Shown here in pieces: positions 39,417 to 48,558 of a stretch of 64,000 nt of DNA. The stretch is from Streptomyces sp. CC228A (GTDB lineage Bacteria; Actinomycetota; Actinomycetes; Streptomycetales; Streptomycetaceae): assembly GCF_021390935.1 (NCBI RefSeq), contig NZ_JAJPUI010000007.1, positions 248,001 through 312,000 of the forward strand, written 5' to 3'. Every line of letters begins with the position of its first letter. Position 1 is the first letter of the stretch. Under the pieces are notes generated by a model. The model saw only the letters and a program-made list of their open reading frames with translations. It made no database searches and was not told the origin of the DNA. Both the position numbers and the translations under genes were made by a program.

Positions 39417-41388
39417 GGGCGCCTCCACGGGGCCGGAGTCGGGCGGCCGCCTGCGCCGAGGGGTGGCGCACGCAGCGGGACCCATGGCTGTCAGCCACCG
39501 GGTCCAGTTCGGGCACCGCGGCGGCGCAGCGGGGTTGGGCGAGGTGGCAGCGCGGCCCGAAGGAGCACCCCGCGACGTCGTCCGGTCCGGCGCCGGGCGC
39601 GCCGGGCAAGGTCACGAACGGGGTTCCGGGCGCGACGGCGAGGTCGGGCACGGCGGCGAGCAGGCCCCGGGTGTAGGGGTGGTCCGGCCGGGTGAGCACC
39701 CGGTGGGCCGGCCCGTGCTCGATGATCCGACCGGCGTAGGCGACGGCGACGGTGTCGGCGATCTCGGCGACGACCCCGAGGTCGTGGGTCACCAGCAGGA
39801 TGGCGGCTCCGGTCTGGTCGCGGTAGCGCCGCAGCAGGCCGAGGACGTCCGCCTGCACGGTGACGTCCAGGGCGGAGGTGGGTTCGTCGGCGATGAGCAG
39901 GCGCGGTCCGCCGGCCACCGCGATGGCCAGTTGGACCCGCTGGCGCATGCCTCCGGAGAGTTGGTGCGGATAGCTCGGCGCGGCGTCGGGCAGCCCGACG
40001 GCGTGCAGCAGAGAGGCGCGCCGGAGCCGGACCGCCGCCCGATCCGTCGCGAAGCCGGACAGCCGGATGGCCTGATCCAGCGCTGCACCGACGGTACGCA
40101 GCGGGTTCAGGGCGGCGAGGCTGTCCTGGAAGACGACGCCGATCTCCCGCCCGTAGACGTGCCGCAGGGCCGTCTCCGGCGCCCCGATCAGGTCGAGGGT
40201 GCCGGCTGGGGTCCGCAGCAGCGCCGAGCCGCTCACCCGCGCCGACGGGCCGAGGAGGCCCAGCGGCCCCAGCGCCGAGCTCGACTTGCCGCTCCCGCTC
40301 TCCCCCACCAGCGCCAGGATCTCCCCGGGCGCCAGGCGAAGGCTCACGTCGGCCACGACCCGCCGGTCGCCATAGGAGACATCCAGTGCCCGGACCTCGA
40401 AGACCGCGCTGTCACCTGCGGACTCCGCGCGGTCCGCGGCAGGCCCGACCGAGGCCGGGACGTGGGGCCCGACCAGGGCGGGGGCGTTCGCGGACGGGCC
40501 GGTCGACTTCGGGCGGCGTCGGGGAGCCCGCCGGCCGACGAAGAACGCCGACGGCCTTGCCCGGTCGCCGGTCGTGAGGCTCTCACCCAGCAGGTTCGCC
40601 GCCAGCACGACCGCGGTGATGGCGACCCCGGGCGGATAGGCCAGCCACCACGCGGAGTCCAGGAACGGCCGTGCCTCGACGAGCATCGCGCCCCATTCCG
40701 CGTCGGGTGGCGGGACGCCGAGGCCGAGGAAGCTCAACGAGGCCACAGCCAGCACGATGGCCCCGAGGTCGGTGCTGGCGTAGACGAGGCAGGGGGCGAT
40801 GGTGGGCGGGAGCAGGTGCCGCCCGACGATCCGGCGGCGGGGCGCACCGAGCACACGCAGCGCGTCCAGGTGCACCCCGCTGCGGGCGCTGCGGACCTGG
40901 GCGCGAGCGATCCGCGCGTAGGGGGCCCACCCGGTGAGGGCGAGGGCCAGCACGATGTTCTCCGTGCCCGGCCCGCGGACCCCGATGACGGCCAACGCGA
41001 CCAGCAGGCCGGGGACGGCCATCGTCACGTCGACCAGGCCGACCAGCATCCGGTCGAGGGCGCGGCCCACGTAGCCGGCGGTGACACCGAGGAGCACACC
41101 GAGGGCGATCGAGAGCAGCAGTGCGGCAGCCGTGACCGTCAGGGAGATCCGGGCCGCCTGGAGGAGCCGTGAGAGCTGGTCGCGACCGAGCTGGTCGGTG
41201 CCGAGCAGGTGTTCCCCTCCGGGGGCCTGCAGCGTGGCGGCCAGGTCGTTGGCGGTGGGGTCGTACGGCGTCAGCCAGGGCGCACTCAGGCCGAGCAGGA
41301 CGAATCCGACCAGTGGGATGGCCGCGGCCACCGTGCGCCGACGGCGACCGGACAGGGCCGTGCCGGCCCCGCGCTGACGTCTGATCAC
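39409..41388 (-). CDS. Nickel/peptide-type ABC permease fused to ATPase (NikC-NikD type)
   Basis: 659 residues from a GTG at 41388 overlapping the upstream permease stop. Residues 1-280 are a DppC/NikC permease (LGTDQLGRDQLSRLLQAAR, and the EAA-type loop DALRVLGAPRRRIVGRHLLP). After a 60-residue Pro/Ala linker, residues about 340-659 form an ATPase: GESGSGKSS, LSGGMRQRVQLA, LLIADEPTSALD, VTHDLGVV, ending with a Cys-containing tail. Permease and ATPase are normally separate chains, so this is a rare fused half-transporter. Confidence 0.85.
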   Translation of the reverse strand: MIRRQRGAGTALSGRRRRTVAAAIPLVGFVLLGLSAPWLTPYDPTANDLAATLQAPGGEHLLGTDQLGRDQLSRLLQAARISLTVTAAALLLSIALGVLLGVTAGYVGRALDRMLVGLVDVTMAVPGLLVALAVIGVRGPGTENIVLALALTGWAPYARIARAQVRSARSGVHLDALRVLGAPRRRIVGRHLLPPTIAPCLVYASTDLGAIVLAVASLSFLGLGVPPPDAEWGAMLVEARPFLDSAWWLAYPPGVAITAVVLAANLLGESLTTGDRARPSAFFVGRRAPRRRPKSTGPSANAPALVGPHVPASVGPAADRAESAGDSAVFEVRALDVSYGDRRVVADVSLRLAPGEILALVGESGSGKSSSALGPLGLLGPSARVSGSALLRTPAGTLDLIGAPETALRHVYGREIGVVFQDSLAALNPLRTVGAALDQAIRLSGFATDRAAVRLRRASLLHAVGLPDAAPSYPHQLSGGMRQRVQLAIAVAGGPRLLIADEPTSALDVTVQADVLGLLRRYRDQTGAAILLVTHDLGVVAEIADTVAVAYAGRIIEHGPAHRVLTRPDHPYTRGLLAAVPDLAVAPGTPFVTLPGAPGAGPDDVAGCSFGPRCHLAQPRCAAAVPELDPVADSHGSRCVRHPSAQAAARLRPRGGARA

Positions 41389-42383
41389 CGAATGCTCCGG
41401 ACTCGCGGGTCGACAAGGCCGTGCAACGCGTCGGCGGCGGCGTTGGCGGCCACGATGGCGCACCCGAAGTAGGCGACGCCACCTTGCAGGGCGGGCAGGT
41501 CACGCGCGGCGACGGCCTGCGCGAAGTAGTTTCCGACGCCGGGCCAGCCGAAGATCTGCTCGACGATGACGGTGCCGACGAGCAGCCCGGCGACGGCGAA
41601 CCCGGCCACGGCCAGTACCGGCCCGGCCGCGTTCGGGAGCGCTTCCCGCAGCAGGATCCGGCGCGGCGAGGCACCCCGCGCCACGGCGGCCTGGATGTGG
41701 GGGGCGGACAGCGCGTCGGCCACGGTGACCGCGACGACCCGGCTGAGCACCCCCGCCAGCGGAAGAGCGAGGACGACCATGGGCAGGAGCCAGGTGTCCG
41801 GTCCGGCCATGCCGCCGGTGGGTACGAGCCCGAGCGTCAGCGCGAGGTACAGCACCAGCAGGTAGCCGAGCCAGAAGGGCGGCACCGCGGAGGCGGTGAG
41901 ACCGACCGTGCGCAGCGCCCCCCGTGTGAACCGTCCGCGGGCGCGTACCGACGCGAGGCCGAGGGCCACACCGAGGGCCACGCCGAGGCCACCGCCGAGC
42001 GAGGCCAGCCCGAGGGTGACCGGCACTCGGCCGGCCAGCTCGGCGGTCACCGGCTGCCCGGTCCGGTACGACTCGCCGAGATCGCCGGTGAGCGCGTTGC
42101 CGAGGAACCGCAGGTACTGCTCGGCCACCGGGCCGTCCAGGCCGAGCTCGGCGCGTACCGCCTCGATGTCCGCGGCCGTGGCGGCAGCCCCGATCCGGTC
42201 CACGGCCAGGGCCCGGGCCGGATCGCCGGGGGCGAGCCGGGCCAGAGCGAACGTCACCACTGACAGGGCGAGCAGGACCATGACGAGACCCGCCGCGCGG
42301 CGCAGCAGGAACCCGGCCACCGTGGCGCCGGTCCGGGGCGCGCGTACCGCACGCCCCGGAGCGGCCGATGCGGACACGCTCAC
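41385..42383 (-). CDS. Nickel/peptide-type ABC permease (NikB/DppB type)
   Basis: 332 residues from a GTG at 42383 overlapping the binding-protein stop (GTGA). Six hydrophobic segments, the N-terminal FLLRRAAGLVMVLLALSVVTF, a periplasmic-type loop with GDLGESYRTGQPV, and the EAA loop ARGASPRRILLREALPNA. Partner of the fused permease-ATPase. Confidence 0.88.
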   Translation of the reverse strand: MSVSASAAPGRAVRAPRTGATVAGFLLRRAAGLVMVLLALSVVTFALARLAPGDPARALAVDRIGAAATAADIEAVRAELGLDGPVAEQYLRFLGNALTGDLGESYRTGQPVTAELAGRVPVTLGLASLGGGLGVALGVALGLASVRARGRFTRGALRTVGLTASAVPPFWLGYLLVLYLALTLGLVPTGGMAGPDTWLLPMVVLALPLAGVLSRVVAVTVADALSAPHIQAAVARGASPRRILLREALPNAAGPVLAVAGFAVAGLLVGTVIVEQIFGWPGVGNYFAQAVAARDLPALQGGVAYFGCAIVAANAAADALHGLVDPRVRSIR

Positions 42384-44038
42384 CTCAGGCCGACGCCGTT
42401 GAGTTCGAGGTCGTACTCGGTGGTCGGGATCGCGAACCCGGTCACGGTGTCCCGTACGGCCCACAGGCGCGTGCGGTAGGCGATCGGCACGTAACCGGCG
42501 TCGGCGTACAGGGCGTCGTAGAGGGCCTGGTACTTGGCCTTGCGGTCCTCGGGCTCGCGGGCGAACAGCGCGGCGTCGACCAACCGGTCGTAGGCGCCGG
42601 TCGCGAACACCGGTGACTCGGCGCCCTCGGCGAGGAAGGCGACCGCCGTGCTCGACGGGTCGTACGGGGCACCGTAGGTCTCGAAGAACGCGATGTCCCA
42701 CTTGCCGGCCGCCTTGTCGTCGTAGTAGGCGGTGTCGTCGACGAAGACGATGTCGGTGCCGATCCCGACGTCCTCCAGTGCCCCGGCCACCGCTTCGGCG
42801 CTGCCGCGGGCGTCCTGCATGCCGTTGGCGTTGGCGGACACCAGGAACCGCAGACGCAGCGGCTTGCCGTCCTTGCTGCGGGTGTCGCCGGATCGGGTGT
42901 ATCCGGCGGCGTCGAGCGCCGCCTCGGCGGCGGCCTTGTCGAAGGTGAAGGTCTGGTCGGCGCCGGAGTCGGGGACGGTGGGCGGGAAGAAGCGCGACGC
43001 CGGCTCGCCGTAGCCGAGGTAGAGCGCCTCGATGAGGGCCTTGCGGTCGAGCGCCTTGGCCACCGCCTCACGGACAGCCTTGTCCCCGGCCGGGCCCTTC
43101 GGGTTGAAGCCGAGCATGACCGTGACGTCGGGCTCGCCGGTGAGCAGCCGTGTTCCGGCACCGCCCTTGCTCAACGACGTGGCCTCGACCGGGGTGATCG
43201 GGGCCAGGTAGGAGCCGCCGATGACATCCAGCTCGCCGTTGCGCAGCGCGGCCAGGCGCGACTGGGAGTCCGGGATGACCTTGAACTCCAGGCGGTCCAG
43301 CAGCGGTTTCTCACCCCAGTACGCGTCGTTTCGCTGCAGGACCGCACCGGTCGCGGTGTTGGACACGAACTTCCACGGCCCGGTGCCCACCGGCGCGGAG
43401 AACTTCCCGTCAGCGCCGGCCGAGGCAGGGCTGAGAAAGCGCACCGGCCGGGAGATCGACAGCTCCTGCAGCAGGGGGTCGTACGGCTCGGAGAGGTTCA
43501 GCTTGACGGTGTCCGGGTCGATCGCCTCGACGCCGGTGATCACCTTGGAGGCGCGGAAGAAGGAGAAGTCCTTCTTGCCGATCCAGCGGTCGAAGTTCCA
43601 CTTGACCGCCTCGGCGTCGAACGGGGTCCCGTCGTGGAAGGTCACGCCGTCGCGCAGGTCGAACTCCACGGACTTGCCGTCCTGGGCCACGGTCCAGGAC
43701 TCGGCCAGCTCGGGTTGCAGCTTCCCGTCGGGTCCGTAACCGACGAGAGCGTCGAATATGCCGTCCAGGACCAGGAAGTTGGCGCTGAACGTGTGCGGGT
43801 CCAGTGCCCCGGACTCGGAGGCCAGGCCGATGCGCAGGGTCCCTCCCGCCTTCGGCGTGCCCGCCTGCGGCTCGCCGGACTGGCAGGCGGTGAGGGTGAA
43901 GGTGAGCGCTGCGAGACCGGCCGCCAAGGACCGGAACCGGCCGGCCCGGGGGCGGCGGCGGGAAGGGTTCACGTGGATCATCCCATCGTGCGGGCGTCGG
44001 CGGGCGTACGTCTGGGCGAGGTGTCGCGCCTGGCTCAT
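42380..44038 (-). CDS. Nickel/peptide-type ABC substrate-binding lipoprotein
   Basis: 552 residues from the ATG at 44038 (overlaps the methyltransferase stop), although an internal ATG at 43981 gives a more normal signal peptide. Lipobox LTAC in AALTFTLTACQSG. SBP_bac_5 family: LRIGLASESGALDPH, ELAESWTV, FHDGTPFDAEAVKWNFDRW, SAPVGTGPWKF. Homologues bind peptides, nickel chelates or metallophores such as staphylopine. The operator-like palindrome upstream of the operon favours a metal complex. Confidence 0.85.
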   Translation of the reverse strand: MSQARHLAQTYARRRPHDGMIHVNPSRRRPRAGRFRSLAAGLAALTFTLTACQSGEPQAGTPKAGGTLRIGLASESGALDPHTFSANFLVLDGIFDALVGYGPDGKLQPELAESWTVAQDGKSVEFDLRDGVTFHDGTPFDAEAVKWNFDRWIGKKDFSFFRASKVITGVEAIDPDTVKLNLSEPYDPLLQELSISRPVRFLSPASAGADGKFSAPVGTGPWKFVSNTATGAVLQRNDAYWGEKPLLDRLEFKVIPDSQSRLAALRNGELDVIGGSYLAPITPVEATSLSKGGAGTRLLTGEPDVTVMLGFNPKGPAGDKAVREAVAKALDRKALIEALYLGYGEPASRFFPPTVPDSGADQTFTFDKAAAEAALDAAGYTRSGDTRSKDGKPLRLRFLVSANANGMQDARGSAEAVAGALEDVGIGTDIVFVDDTAYYDDKAAGKWDIAFFETYGAPYDPSSTAVAFLAEGAESPVFATGAYDRLVDAALFAREPEDRKAKYQALYDALYADAGYVPIAYRTRLWAVRDTVTGFAIPTTEYDLELNGVGLR

Positions 44039-44775
44039 GACGACGCCCGCCGTGCGGTGATGAGGAACTGCATCCTGGTGTCCACCCGGTGGCCCACCAC
44101 GGGATCGCGGGAAAGCTCCAGCTCCGCGGCCTGGATCTCCGGCAGGTCACGGATCCGCACGTCGACGAAGCCCGCGTCGCGGACCGCTTCGGCGAAGTCC
44201 TGCCGATGCGCGGACTCAGCGAGCGTCAGCGCCCGCACCACATGGGGCTGGTAGGCGGAGCGGAACACGGCCTCGTCCGGAGTGTCCCGGGACGTGTCGA
44301 TCCCGTTGGCGAACCACAGCCCGTCGACGACGGCAAGACGCCCGCCGGGCCGCAACAGCTCGCGCCAGTTCCGCAGCGCCCGCACCGGTTCGCGCAGCGT
44401 CCACAGCAGATACCGCGCGGTGACGGCGTCGAACGATGCGGCGGGCAGCGGCGGGCGCACGGCGTCCCCGACCCGGAAGACCGGCGGGTCGTCCAACTCC
44501 GCGGCCTTGGCCCGGGCGAGGTCCAGCATCCCCTCGGCGAGATCGACCCCGGTGACGCGGTGCCCCAGCTGCCACAGGTGGACCGCGACCTGGCCGGTGC
44601 CGGTGCCGACGTCGAGCACGTCGGCCGGGGCCTGGGGCAGCGCCGAGGCCCAGACCTGCTGCCAGCGCTGTGCGGCCTCACCCATGTGCAGCCGGCTCGT
44701 CGGGTGCGCGTCGTAGTCAGGACCGTGGTCGCTCCAGTACGACGTGATTCTCTCCTGCACGTCGGAGTCGGTCAT
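44035..44775 (-). CDS. Class I SAM-dependent methyltransferase within the ABC operon
   Basis: 246 residues, ATG at 44775. Motif I VLDVGTGTGQVAVHL, motif II VTGVDLAEGML, and LLRPGGRLAVVDGLW. Both ends overlap neighbours by ATGA. Two methyltransferases in one transport operon suggests modification of the transported ligand. Substrate unknown. Confidence 0.8.
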   Translation of the reverse strand: MTDSDVQERITSYWSDHGPDYDAHPTSRLHMGEAAQRWQQVWASALPQAPADVLDVGTGTGQVAVHLWQLGHRVTGVDLAEGMLDLARAKAAELDDPPVFRVGDAVRPPLPAASFDAVTARYLLWTLREPVRALRNWRELLRPGGRLAVVDGLWFANGIDTSRDTPDEAVFRSAYQPHVVRALTLAESAHRQDFAEAVRDAGFVDVRIRDLPEIQAAELELSRDPVVGHRVDTRMQFLITARRASS

Positions 44776-44942
44776 TGCGGCTGCTCCAGTTCCTCGGCGA
44801 GCTCCTCCGGGCCACCGACGGCCGGCAGCCCGTGCTTGATGTGGACGACGTCCGGCGGGAGGGTCCGCCGCGCGACGGGCCGGTGCGCCGACGACGTCCC
44901 GTACGGCGGAGTTCGCGCGTGAGGGCCGGTGACGGCCCTCAC
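44772..44942 (-). CDS. 56-residue ORF coupled on both sides
   Basis: GTG at 44942 overlaps the exporter stop (GTGA), and its TGA overlaps the methyltransferase ATG (ATGA). The product has an Arg/Pro-rich first half and ends DVVHIKHGLPAVGGPEELAE followed by an acidic tail. It exactly fills the 160-bp gap between two coupled genes, the usual reason to accept such a short ORF. No family recognised; no Cys or membrane segment. Confidence 0.55.
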   Translation of the reverse strand: MRAVTGPHARTPPYGTSSAHRPVARRTLPPDVVHIKHGLPAVGGPEELAEELEQPQ

Positions 44943-46741
44943 ACTGCCTCCTGGTCGAGCTGAGCGGCGAGCAGGTTGACGTAGCGGCCGCCGGCGGCGA
45001 CCAGTTCGGCGTGGGTGCCGGTCTCGGCGACCCGGCCCCGGTCCAGGACGACGATCCGGTCAGCGGTGCGGATGGTGGACAGCCGATGCGCGATGACCAG
45101 CGTGGTACGCCCCTGCCTGGCGCTGTTCATCGCCGCGGTGACGGCCTGCTCGCTGGCGGCGTCGAGGTTGGACACCGCCTCGTCCATGACGAGGATCGGC
45201 GCGTCCTTGAGCAGCGCCCGGGCGATCGCGATGCGCTGCCGCTGCCCGCCGGACATCCTGGCGCCGAGCTCCCCGGCCACCGTGTCGTAGCCGTGGGGCA
45301 GCTCGGCGATGAACCGGTGCGCCTGCGCGGCCCGGGCGGCCGCCTCGACCTCCGCGTCGGTGGCGTCCGCGCGGCCGAGCCGGATGTTCTCGCGCAGGGA
45401 CGTGTGGAACAGGAACGTGTCCTGCGGCACCAGCGTCATCAGCCGACGCAGTTCCTCGGCCGGGAAGTCGCGCACATCGTGCCCGCCGATCGTGATCGAG
45501 CCGGCGGACACGTCCCAGAACCGCAGCAGCAGGTTGGCGCAGGTGGACTTGCCGGCCCCGGAGTGCCCGACCAGCGCCACGGTCTCCCCGGGGCGGATCT
45601 CGAAGGAGACGTCCTCGACGGCGGGCCGCAGGTCATCGCGGTAGGCGAAGGTGACCCCGTCGAAGCGCACCACCGGCGTGATCGGACCGGCGGGCGCGGC
45701 GTCGACCCGATCGGTCACCGGGGGAGGCTGCGCGATCAACGTGACGATGCGCTCCGCGGCGGCGGCCACCACGGACAGCTCCCGGGCGACCTCGGTCACT
45801 TTGAGTACGGGCATCATCGACATCGCGGCCAGCACGACGGCGACAGGGAAGGCGGTGGCGTCCAGTTCGCCCTGGGCCACCAGGCGGGCGCCGAGCACCA
45901 GCACCACGAGGATGCCGACCAGGGCGAGGGAGTCCGTCGCCGCGTACTCGGTGCCGGACCGCCGGCCGTGCCGCGCCTTCGCCGCTACGAGCCGCGAGCC
46001 CTCCCGGCGCAGCAGCTCCAGCCGCTGCTCCCGGCCACCGAAGTTCACCAGCTCGCGCAGGCCCTGGAAGGTGTCGGCGCTGTCGGCGCCGATCCGGCCG
46101 AGTGACTCGCGCAGTTCGCTTCCCTGCGCCTCGGCCCGGCGGCGCAGCCAGGCCGGCACCGAGGCGAGCACCAGCAGCACCGGTACCAAGGCCGCCGCCA
46201 GCGACCAGTGGAAGCTGCCCAGCGCCACCGTGGTCGCCACCGGGACCGTGGTGGCCACCGCGAGCGGGCTCAGCGTGTGCGCGAAGAAGAGCTCGATCTG
46301 CTCCACGTCGGCGATCGCCGCCGATCCCAGGTCGCCTGACCGGCGTTCGAGCATGTAACCGGGGGAAAGCCGCTCGAAAGCCGCGTACACCTTGCCGCGT
46401 GTGTCGGCCAGGGCGCGGAAGGCAGCGACGTGGGCGAACACGCTGTCGGCCACGCTGAAGAAGGCGAGCGGCACGATGAGCGCCGCCAGCAGCGCGATCC
46501 ACCCGGTGAGCTCACCGGCCGGGGTACCGGTCGCAGCGAGCGCGACCACGTAGGCGCCGACCCCGGCCGAACCGAGCGCGAGCACCTGGTGCACCGCGCC
46601 GGCGAGATAGGCGACGGCGATCAGCCTGCGATGCTCACCGAGCAGCGGCATGAGGACCCGCAGCCGGGAGCTCAACGACCGCGCCCTCGCGCGATCCTCA
46701 CCGCCGGTACCGTGCCGGTGGTCGTGGGTGGCGGCGGTCAT
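44939..46741 (-). CDS. ABC transporter half with fused membrane and ATPase domains (second of pair)
   Basis: 600 residues; ATG at 46741 overlaps the first half-transporter stop. An N-terminal His-rich start (THDHRHGTG), six membrane segments, then Walker A GHSGAGKST, signature MSGGQRQRIAIA, Walker B ILVMDEAVSNLD, H-loop IAHRLS. Type IV exporter fold. Pairs of this type work as exporters, or, as in YbtPQ and IrtAB, as siderophore importers. Context suits metal-chelate traffic. Confidence 0.85.
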   Translation of the reverse strand: MTAATHDHRHGTGGEDRARARSLSSRLRVLMPLLGEHRRLIAVAYLAGAVHQVLALGSAGVGAYVVALAATGTPAGELTGWIALLAALIVPLAFFSVADSVFAHVAAFRALADTRGKVYAAFERLSPGYMLERRSGDLGSAAIADVEQIELFFAHTLSPLAVATTVPVATTVALGSFHWSLAAALVPVLLVLASVPAWLRRRAEAQGSELRESLGRIGADSADTFQGLRELVNFGGREQRLELLRREGSRLVAAKARHGRRSGTEYAATDSLALVGILVVLVLGARLVAQGELDATAFPVAVVLAAMSMMPVLKVTEVARELSVVAAAAERIVTLIAQPPPVTDRVDAAPAGPITPVVRFDGVTFAYRDDLRPAVEDVSFEIRPGETVALVGHSGAGKSTCANLLLRFWDVSAGSITIGGHDVRDFPAEELRRLMTLVPQDTFLFHTSLRENIRLGRADATDAEVEAAARAAQAHRFIAELPHGYDTVAGELGARMSGGQRQRIAIARALLKDAPILVMDEAVSNLDAASEQAVTAAMNSARQGRTTLVIAHRLSTIRTADRIVVLDRGRVAETGTHAELVAAGGRYVNLLAAQLDQEAV

Positions 46742-48474
46742 CGCGTCGCTCCTGTCTGAGTGGCGACCAGCTCGGCGTACGCACCGGCTGAGCACAGCAG
46801 CTCGGCATGGCTGCCCGCCTCGACCACGCGGCCACCGTCCATCACCACGATCCGGTCGGCGTCGCGGACGGTGGACAGCCGGTGCGCGATGACGACGCTC
46901 GTCCGGCCACGCATCAGCTCGGTCAGTGCCTGGGTGATCTCGGCCTCGTTCGCGGCGTCCACGCTGGACGTCGGCTCGTCGAGAACCAGGACCGGCGCGT
47001 CCTTGAGCAACGCACGCGCGATCGCCAACCGCTGCCGTTCACCGCCGGACAGCTTCAGCCCGCGTTCACCGACCACGGTGTCGTAGCCCTGCGGCAACGC
47101 GCGGATGAAGCTGTCCGCACGGGCCGCCGCCGCCACCCGGTCCAGCTCCTCCGTCCGCGCGTCCGGCTTGGCCAGCAGCAGGTTGTCCCGGACGGTGCCG
47201 TGGAAGAGGTACGTGTCCTGGGACACGACGCCGACGAGCGCACGCAGCTGTGCCAGCGGCAGTTCCCGGATGTCCCGCCCGCCGAGCCGGATCGAGCCGT
47301 CGTCGGGATCGAAGTAGCGCATCAGCAGCGAGATCAGCGTGCTCTTGCCTGCACCGGAACGGCCGACGACCGCCAGTCGCTCACCCGGTGCCACCGTGAG
47401 GCTGAAGTTCCGCAGGGCCGGGGCGCTTCGCGTCGGGTAGGTGAAGGAGACGTCCGAGAAGGTCAGGCCCGGCGGGTCCTCGGTGAGCGCGGGAGCATCC
47501 GCGGCCGGGTCGGCCACGTCCGGCTGGAGCCGCAGCAGTTCGGCGACGCCGACGCTCGCCGGGATCGCGGAGTACGCGGCGTGGTAGGCGGCCTCCAGGT
47601 CGTGCATCGGCCGGAACGTCTCCCGGGTGAGCATGAGGATGACGAAGAGCCCGGCAACGCTGATCGACCCCCGGGCCGCGTGCCAGGAGCCGAGCGCGAC
47701 CGCCGCGGTGGTACCGATCGGCACCAGCAGCTGCGCGACGCTGGAGGAGACGGCCCAGGACCACATCAGCCGGATCGAGTCCGCGCAGAAGGCCTCGGCC
47801 CGGCCGGCCAGCTCCCGTCCGCGGCGCCCACTGGCGTTGAACGCCTTGAGTGTCGCCATGCCCTGCACGGCGTCCAGGTTCTCGGCGTACAGGCCGCGGT
47901 AGGACCGCATCCAGCGATCACCGCGATCCTTGACCCACCGTGCGCCGACCAGCTCGGACAGCGGCGCCAGCAGGGCGCACACCAGCACGATGGCGCCGAC
48001 CGGCGGATCGATCACCATGATGCACGCCGATGCCGCGGCGGCTCCGAGCATGGACGCGTACACCGACGGCACGAAACGGCCGATCAGGGGATCGAGCAGC
48101 TCCACCGAGTCGACGACGGTGGACTGCAGGTCCCCGGTCCGCAGTTGCTGGGCCTGACCCGGCCCGATCTCGATCAGCTTCGCCGTGAGCCGCTGCCGCA
48201 CCGCCTCCTTCACCCGGCCGGAAACGCGGGGCGCCCAGCCGTCGCGGAGGACGATCACGGCGATCCGGGCGAGCTGCAGCGCCGCGATCCCGACCACCGG
48301 ACCCGCCAACCCGCCCACCGCGGCGCCGCCCAGCACGTTCGCCAGCAGCCTCGCGATCAGCAGCCCCTGCCCGATGTAGGTGCCGGTGACGAGCAGGTGC
48401 AGGACGACCAGCCCGGCGACCTCGATCCGGGCGCGCTTCGAGAAGGACAGGAAAAGGGCAACCGCCGATCTCAC
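46738..48474 (-). CDS. ABC transporter half with fused membrane and ATPase domains (first of pair)
   Basis: 578 residues from a GTG at 48474. Six membrane segments with a CydD-like loop (GDLQSTVVDSVELLDPLIGR), then GRSGAGKST, LSGGERQRLAIA, VLVLDEPTSSVD and IAHRLS. First gene of the operon; the palindrome at 48534 lies 60 bp upstream. It likely forms a heterodimer with the next gene product. Confidence 0.85.
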   Translation of the reverse strand: MRSAVALFLSFSKRARIEVAGLVVLHLLVTGTYIGQGLLIARLLANVLGGAAVGGLAGPVVGIAALQLARIAVIVLRDGWAPRVSGRVKEAVRQRLTAKLIEIGPGQAQQLRTGDLQSTVVDSVELLDPLIGRFVPSVYASMLGAAAASACIMVIDPPVGAIVLVCALLAPLSELVGARWVKDRGDRWMRSYRGLYAENLDAVQGMATLKAFNASGRRGRELAGRAEAFCADSIRLMWSWAVSSSVAQLLVPIGTTAAVALGSWHAARGSISVAGLFVILMLTRETFRPMHDLEAAYHAAYSAIPASVGVAELLRLQPDVADPAADAPALTEDPPGLTFSDVSFTYPTRSAPALRNFSLTVAPGERLAVVGRSGAGKSTLISLLMRYFDPDDGSIRLGGRDIRELPLAQLRALVGVVSQDTYLFHGTVRDNLLLAKPDARTEELDRVAAAARADSFIRALPQGYDTVVGERGLKLSGGERQRLAIARALLKDAPVLVLDEPTSSVDAANEAEITQALTELMRGRTSVVIAHRLSTVRDADRIVVMDGGRVVEAGSHAELLCSAGAYAELVATQTGATR

Positions 48475-48533
48475 GAAGGATCCTCTCCGCCCGGCTGGGC
48501 TGGCACCGCGGCACGATCGGCCCCGGACGGAGG

Positions 48534-48558
48534 CTTATTGCCACCCCTTCGCAATAAG
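48534..48558 (-). promoter_or_regulatory. Nur-like palindromic operator of the ABC/nickel-type operon
   Basis: CTTATTGC, nine bases (CACCCCTTC), GCAATAAG: perfect 8-bp arms. TTGC-N9-GCAA equals the tTGCaa-N5-ttGCAA pattern reported for the nickel regulator Nur of Streptomyces coelicolor. It sits at the promoter of an operon with a Nik-type importer. Confidence 0.65.
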
